From Glandiceps talaboti (taxonomy: Eukaryota > Hemichordata > Enteropneusta > Spengelidae), in the NCBI RefSeq assembly GCF_964340395.1, contig NC_135562.1, forward strand, positions 19,589,626 to 19,653,625: DNA of 64,000 nt, written 5' to 3'. The notes below the pieces were generated by a model, which was not told the origin of the DNA, made no database searches, and saw only the letters and a program-made list of their open reading frames with translations. Of this stretch, positions 59,710 to 64,000 are shown one piece after another. The first letter of the stretch is position 1, and each line of letters begins with the position of its first letter. Both the position numbers and the translations under genes were made by a program.

Positions 59710-61250
59710 CAGTTGTCTGAGGGTGTGTAATAAACGTCATGTCACATGAGTGAGTGAAACACCAAGCCTACCACTTTAGCTGTAAAAATCAACATTGACA
59801 ATGTTTCTATGCAAGAAGCATTCCAGTAAGTTTTCCTTTATATGTGAAATGGTTGCTTTAGTCATGCAAAGACTATTCTAGTCACACACGGGGTTTGTGA
59901 GATTTAGACGGAATATGCCGTAAGTGCCGTAAACAGGATAGTTTTCGACAGAAGTAGCAGACGATTATCAACATGTGATGCATTAGTAGGGGTCATCCTG
60001 TTTTCGAAATTGGTGGGTGGGGGGGGGGCATCCTGTTTTGAAATTTGGGGTAGGGGATGCCATTGTGTTTTGGATTTGGATGAAAGAAAATAATCCACGA
60101 ATCTACAGTGGCATGACCTTGTCTGAACTTTAGTATTTTTTTCCTGTCCCTATTTTAAAATATTACTTCACCTGGAGTGTGGCTCAAACTCAACGTAACC
60201 TATATGAGCAAAAGCATAGTAGGATGTTTGGTCCTACGTCATAACTTGAAACTCGTGGTTTAGCCTTATATGCAGTTGCAAATCTAACGACCAGAGTTAG
60301 TCTAGTCAATCTAGTGAAAATGTTGATCGAATTTTGAACTCGTTGTAATAGTTCTTAGTGCATCTTCCTCAGAATTTTATGCTGAACAATATATCAAAAG
60401 TCTAGAAAATTCGAAGTGGTTGAACATGGTGTAGAGTGAGTTTGGAATATTTAGCACAATTTATGTGGAAATTGAATATTTATGCAATGTTATCGGTGCA
60501 AAATCCAATGCAAGTAACATGTCTACGATAACTCTGAGGATGCGCAATCATCAGAAAGAGTTGCCTAACGCTATCAAGTGCTCTATCATTATAATTAACT
60601 ATATTTTTAGAAGCACATTTTTCGCCAATGGAAGCTTGAGCCGCTCTTTCACGAACTGCCTAGTTTTCCATTCAATTTCTTCTTTTGCATCATATTTGAT
60701 ACCGCGGATGATAACATCTATCTGAATGTGGTTGTGAAACGCGACGCTCATGCCGTTCGCTTTCCAATGACTTTCGCAAAGAATCTCTCTCTGCAGATAG
60801 GTGTTCTAACTTCTCTCAAGATTGCTAACCTTGTCCTTCAACCCCGAGGCATCTTGAATTGCACAAAACGTTCCATAATCTCAAAACGCTACTAGGGTGA
60901 TTTCGGGTCACATCAGAGCTATTCAGAGAAATGCTATTTGCATAGGTTTTTGCACACTTCATGAATATCCTAAATAGCAAAAGTTTCAAAACTCAACTTT
61001 ACTCATGTTTCACCACTGACATTTAGATATGTTGATCAGTATCAACTTTGGATTGCTTCATGTCATTGGCCTCCGAGTTCTTGTTCTGCAGGTTTTGAGA
61101 TTTCTTTATAGCTGCATCTTTCCCGGTAGCATGTGATGAACCATACTGCAAATATGAATATGAATCAGTAGGCTTATTATAAATAGATGTAGCTATATCA
61201 TCACCATCAATCCTAAGGGAGATGTCAAGGGAATGTATATGTATATGATG
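59710..61250. other. Unassigned DNA
   Basis: A poly-G run at about 60019-60028; otherwise nothing I can support on either strand. Confidence 0.4.
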
Positions 61251-61252
61251 TG

Positions 61253-61256
<4 letters not shown>

Positions 61257-61283
<27 letters not shown>

Positions 61284-61364
61284 TGTATGTATGTATGTAT
61301 GTGACTGTATGCGTACGTATGTATATGTCAGTGTTTGTATATGTCTAATCTGTCTATTTTTCCT

Positions 61365-61401
<37 letters not shown>

Positions 61402-61428
61402 GACTGACTGATTGACTGACTGATTGTC

Positions 61429-61485
<57 letters not shown>

Positions 61486-61488
61486 GTA
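61257..61488. repeat. (GTAT)n and (CTGT)n microsatellites
   Basis: GTAT repeats at 61257-61300 and CTGT repeats at 61367-61402 and 61430-61486, separated by ACTG-rich sequence. Confidence 0.95.
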
Positions 61489-61589
61489 TATATGATTGCA
61501 GTAGCTTTTTGGTAGTTTAAGAGATACATGAATACATTTCGTTTTGCTCAAACCGTCGACACAAATATTATAAGAATAACTACAAATAT

Positions 61590-61790
61590 TTCTAGATTGT
61601 TGTTTGAAACCTTATTATCCCGTTTTTATTTTTATGCACCGGTTCGTCAGCTAAGGACATTACTTTTACTACCAAAATGTAGAGTAAATTTGCGTGAACA
61701 TTCTTTTATACAAAACTTTGTAGTAGCTTATAATAAACTTAGCAAAGACAACGATATTTTAAGAAAACATTCTTTTATACAAGGATATTG
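61590..61790 (+). pseudogene. Possible LINE C-terminal remnant
   Basis: The open frame 61528-61791 ends with LREHSFIQNFVVAYNKLSKD, which resembles the SF-x-x-x-G-x-x-x-WNxLP tail of non-LTR reverse transcriptases. There are no RT motifs, so this is tentative. Confidence 0.3.
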
Positions 61791-61799
61791 ATATGTTAA

Positions 61800-63535
61800 A
61801 GCTGTAGATATGAATTCAGTATCACTACTACCATCAACTTTCCATATTGAATTCGTTTAATGTATATGCAAGACAACAATATTATTCTAAGAGAAAGGTA
61901 AGGTATGAATGTCATTCTGAAAATAGTACGTTTGAGAGAAACGATAGAGTATTACTGGTACCTAGTTTACAATAAGCATTTGTTTTTTCTTCGTTATTAC
62001 AAATTTGTAAGATGGTAAAAGGACCTGAGTAAACAAATCACAAATGACCGATTTGGTAAATTCCATATTTTGACCATAGTATACCCTACTTTGATGATTG
62101 AAGTGCCAGTGAATTGTACTGAGGGTCTGTAAATACATGTTTTTCCAGCCATTCATTGTTGAATGTCATTTTTAAAGAATGTTTTGTCTCTGTCAATTGT
62201 ATACAGTTATTGTTAGATGACTTTATTGGATGTACACCTATTGTCACTTTTTTGGCAGATAAACAAAAATATATATAAACACATAAAAGTTTTCTGCATG
62301 TTATTTGAAAAACTGGACATTTCATTGAGGTGTAGATTCACCAAATTTATTAACCTATAGATTGGTGTTACCATCTGGCGATTTCATAATATCTACTTTG
62401 AGAACTGACCTAATTGATGTCATCCACACATACATCATAAACATGTCTTTTCATATTTTTTCACAAATTTGGAAGTACAGTCTTCCATAAACATGGCGTT
62501 GTTCTTTTACCAACACGAGGAGCAACGGTTAGTTTATTGTATGTGTGACTGAAATGATAATAAAATAATTGCTATGATACAGAAGAATTCATACTAATAA
62601 AGCGAAATTTAGTTTGACTGTGATTAGTGCATAGGGTCTTCAAAGCTATTAAAGTGTCATGTTATTTCCCCAACTATCCTCATTTCTACCATTTCTCACT
62701 TGTTGCATTAGAGAGAAACACGAAATGTCACTTGTTGCTGTAATTTGTTTTTTTTTTGAAGTAACATATTTATATTTTTTAATAATGTCACTTTTACGAT
62801 GTTAAGGGGTCAGGGGCTTTGATGGATCAAAATAGTCTCCGCGACACTTACATCTATATTTACTGTTATCCACCTTTTAGTTAAAAATAGTTTGTCACAA
62901 TTTGTCGATGACGTGTTGTGTACAGAATAACCTTCAACTTCAGATGATCATTTCTGGCTGTATGATCCAGTATGGCTGTTTTGGTCATGAGATAATACTG
63001 TAAACCATTAGGAACATTTCTCTTAAGTGCAAGATCTATCAAATAATTACATCAACTTTTGTGACTGTGTAAGGCTTTCACGAACAAGTCGTATTTTTTA
63101 AAATGAAAGATATTGAAACCTCCAAATGTTTGCAAACGTTGCAGTTTCATACTAGAAATCAAAGGCCTTTCTTTACCAAATTGCGTGCAAGTCTCAAGTC
63201 ACCTTTACAGTGTTAAACCAGAAATCACAGACATTCCCTTACTAAATCACTTTGCATCAACGTAGTGGTGTATAATTGATTTGTAGTATAGTAGGCGACT
63301 TTCACCTACAGTAAACACGACAATTATTATATACATTCAAATACTTGGATGTTTGTGCACTTTTATGTAGAAATCTGTCACCCAAAATTTGGAGAATTTT
63401 ACATTTTAAATGATCGTTCATGAATTAACAATACTTACATGTAAAGTACCAAAAGTCGAGTCTTCTTGTCCCATTGTGGTGATGTCAATTTGTTAAAGTG
63501 GCCATATGGATAAAATTTTGGTATCTATTTTGGAT
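61800..63535. other. Unassigned AT-rich DNA
   Basis: No exon, repeat array or RNA gene supported. Confidence 0.4.
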
Positions 63536-63539
63536 TTTT

Positions 63540-63692
63540 ATTTGATAAAACAGCTTCACTATGTTTTTCTACTTGAAAAAATAATGTGAAATAACATATA
63601 CCAAGTCATGTTCGCAACTCAATAAACTGCAAAACATTAAACAATGTATAAAATGTTTGTTATTGTACGTACAATAACAAACATTTTACACT
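63540..63692. repeat. Dispersed repeat ending in a 38-bp perfect palindrome, copy 2
   Basis: Diverged copy of 28200-28375. It ends with a perfect palindrome (arms AAAATGTTTGTTATTGTAC and its complement) at about 63649-63686. 63693-64000 has nothing further I can name. Confidence 0.65.
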
Positions 63693-64000
63693 TTCTGGAT
63701 CTCTTTGCAATGAGTGATTGGGTTATTTGTTCTACACATTACACCTTACTTGCCCAAAGATAGTTTACAATGACGTTTTCAGAGTTCTATAATAGGTGGT
63801 ATAGTGTCCTAGCAACGGATTCGGTTCTTGATATTCCGATTCTATAAACAGGATTTTCCAGAAATGTTTCCATGGGAACATCTAGGTCTTGTCTGGTGAT
63901 GAATATTAATTAGTACGAGACTGTCAGTGAAATAAAGAAAAAGTCCTGACACTTTGGTAGTTCATTGTCTAGACGATGTCGACGCCAACAGTTCAATTTC

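Overview
The window is nuclear DNA of an AT-rich metazoan, most likely a marine invertebrate. Coding exons are interrupted by GT-AG introns, and the intergenic DNA is full of microsatellites, minisatellites, foldback elements, SINE- and LINE-like repeats. Nothing in it is bacterial. I cannot assign a species; deuterostome or lophotrochozoan are both possible.

Layout. (1) 371-2585, plus strand: the last three coding exons of a larger protein, possibly Roco/MFHAS1-like. Two minisatellites lie in or after it. (2) 3652-7336: a foldback-type element whose two arms are inverted tandem arrays and whose core carries a SAM-domain ORF. (3) 7.3-15.1 kb: no convincing gene; several palindromic MITEs, a LINE 3' remnant, an inverted pair of (CT)n tracts and minisatellites. 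(4) 15177-27199, minus strand: a complete four-exon NCOA6 (nuclear receptor coactivator 6) orthologue, predicted 2077 aa, with very long poly-Q tracts. Its introns contain a tRNA-derived SINE, minisatellites and a 437-bp MITE. (5) 28-30.3 kb: intergenic repeats. (6) 30339-57179: one Tx1/L1-like LINE on the minus strand. ORF2 (endonuclease plus reverse transcriptase) is intact. It is flanked at both ends by the same (CAT)n microsatellite. Its ORF1 is split by a 20.9-kb insertion. (7) 34730-55640: that insertion, bounded by about 60-bp terminal inverted repeats. It holds a promoter-like segment, a spliced gene of unknown function, a 2.9-kb TTAA-flanked element and a 1.5-kb long-TIR element. It also holds degraded reverse transcriptase fragments and a 3.6-kb array of a roughly 67-bp repeat made from the same GCTACC motif as the inverted repeats. 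(8) 57.2-64 kb: two phase-matched small exons on the minus strand, then mostly unassigned DNA.

The main points are the NCOA6 gene model, joined by exact splice phases, and the nested architecture: microsatellite, then LINE, then 20.9-kb TIR element, then smaller elements. The 20.9-kb unit is the best candidate for something undescribed: a very large terminal-inverted-repeat element whose own end motif has been amplified into a satellite. No transposase could be recognised in it.
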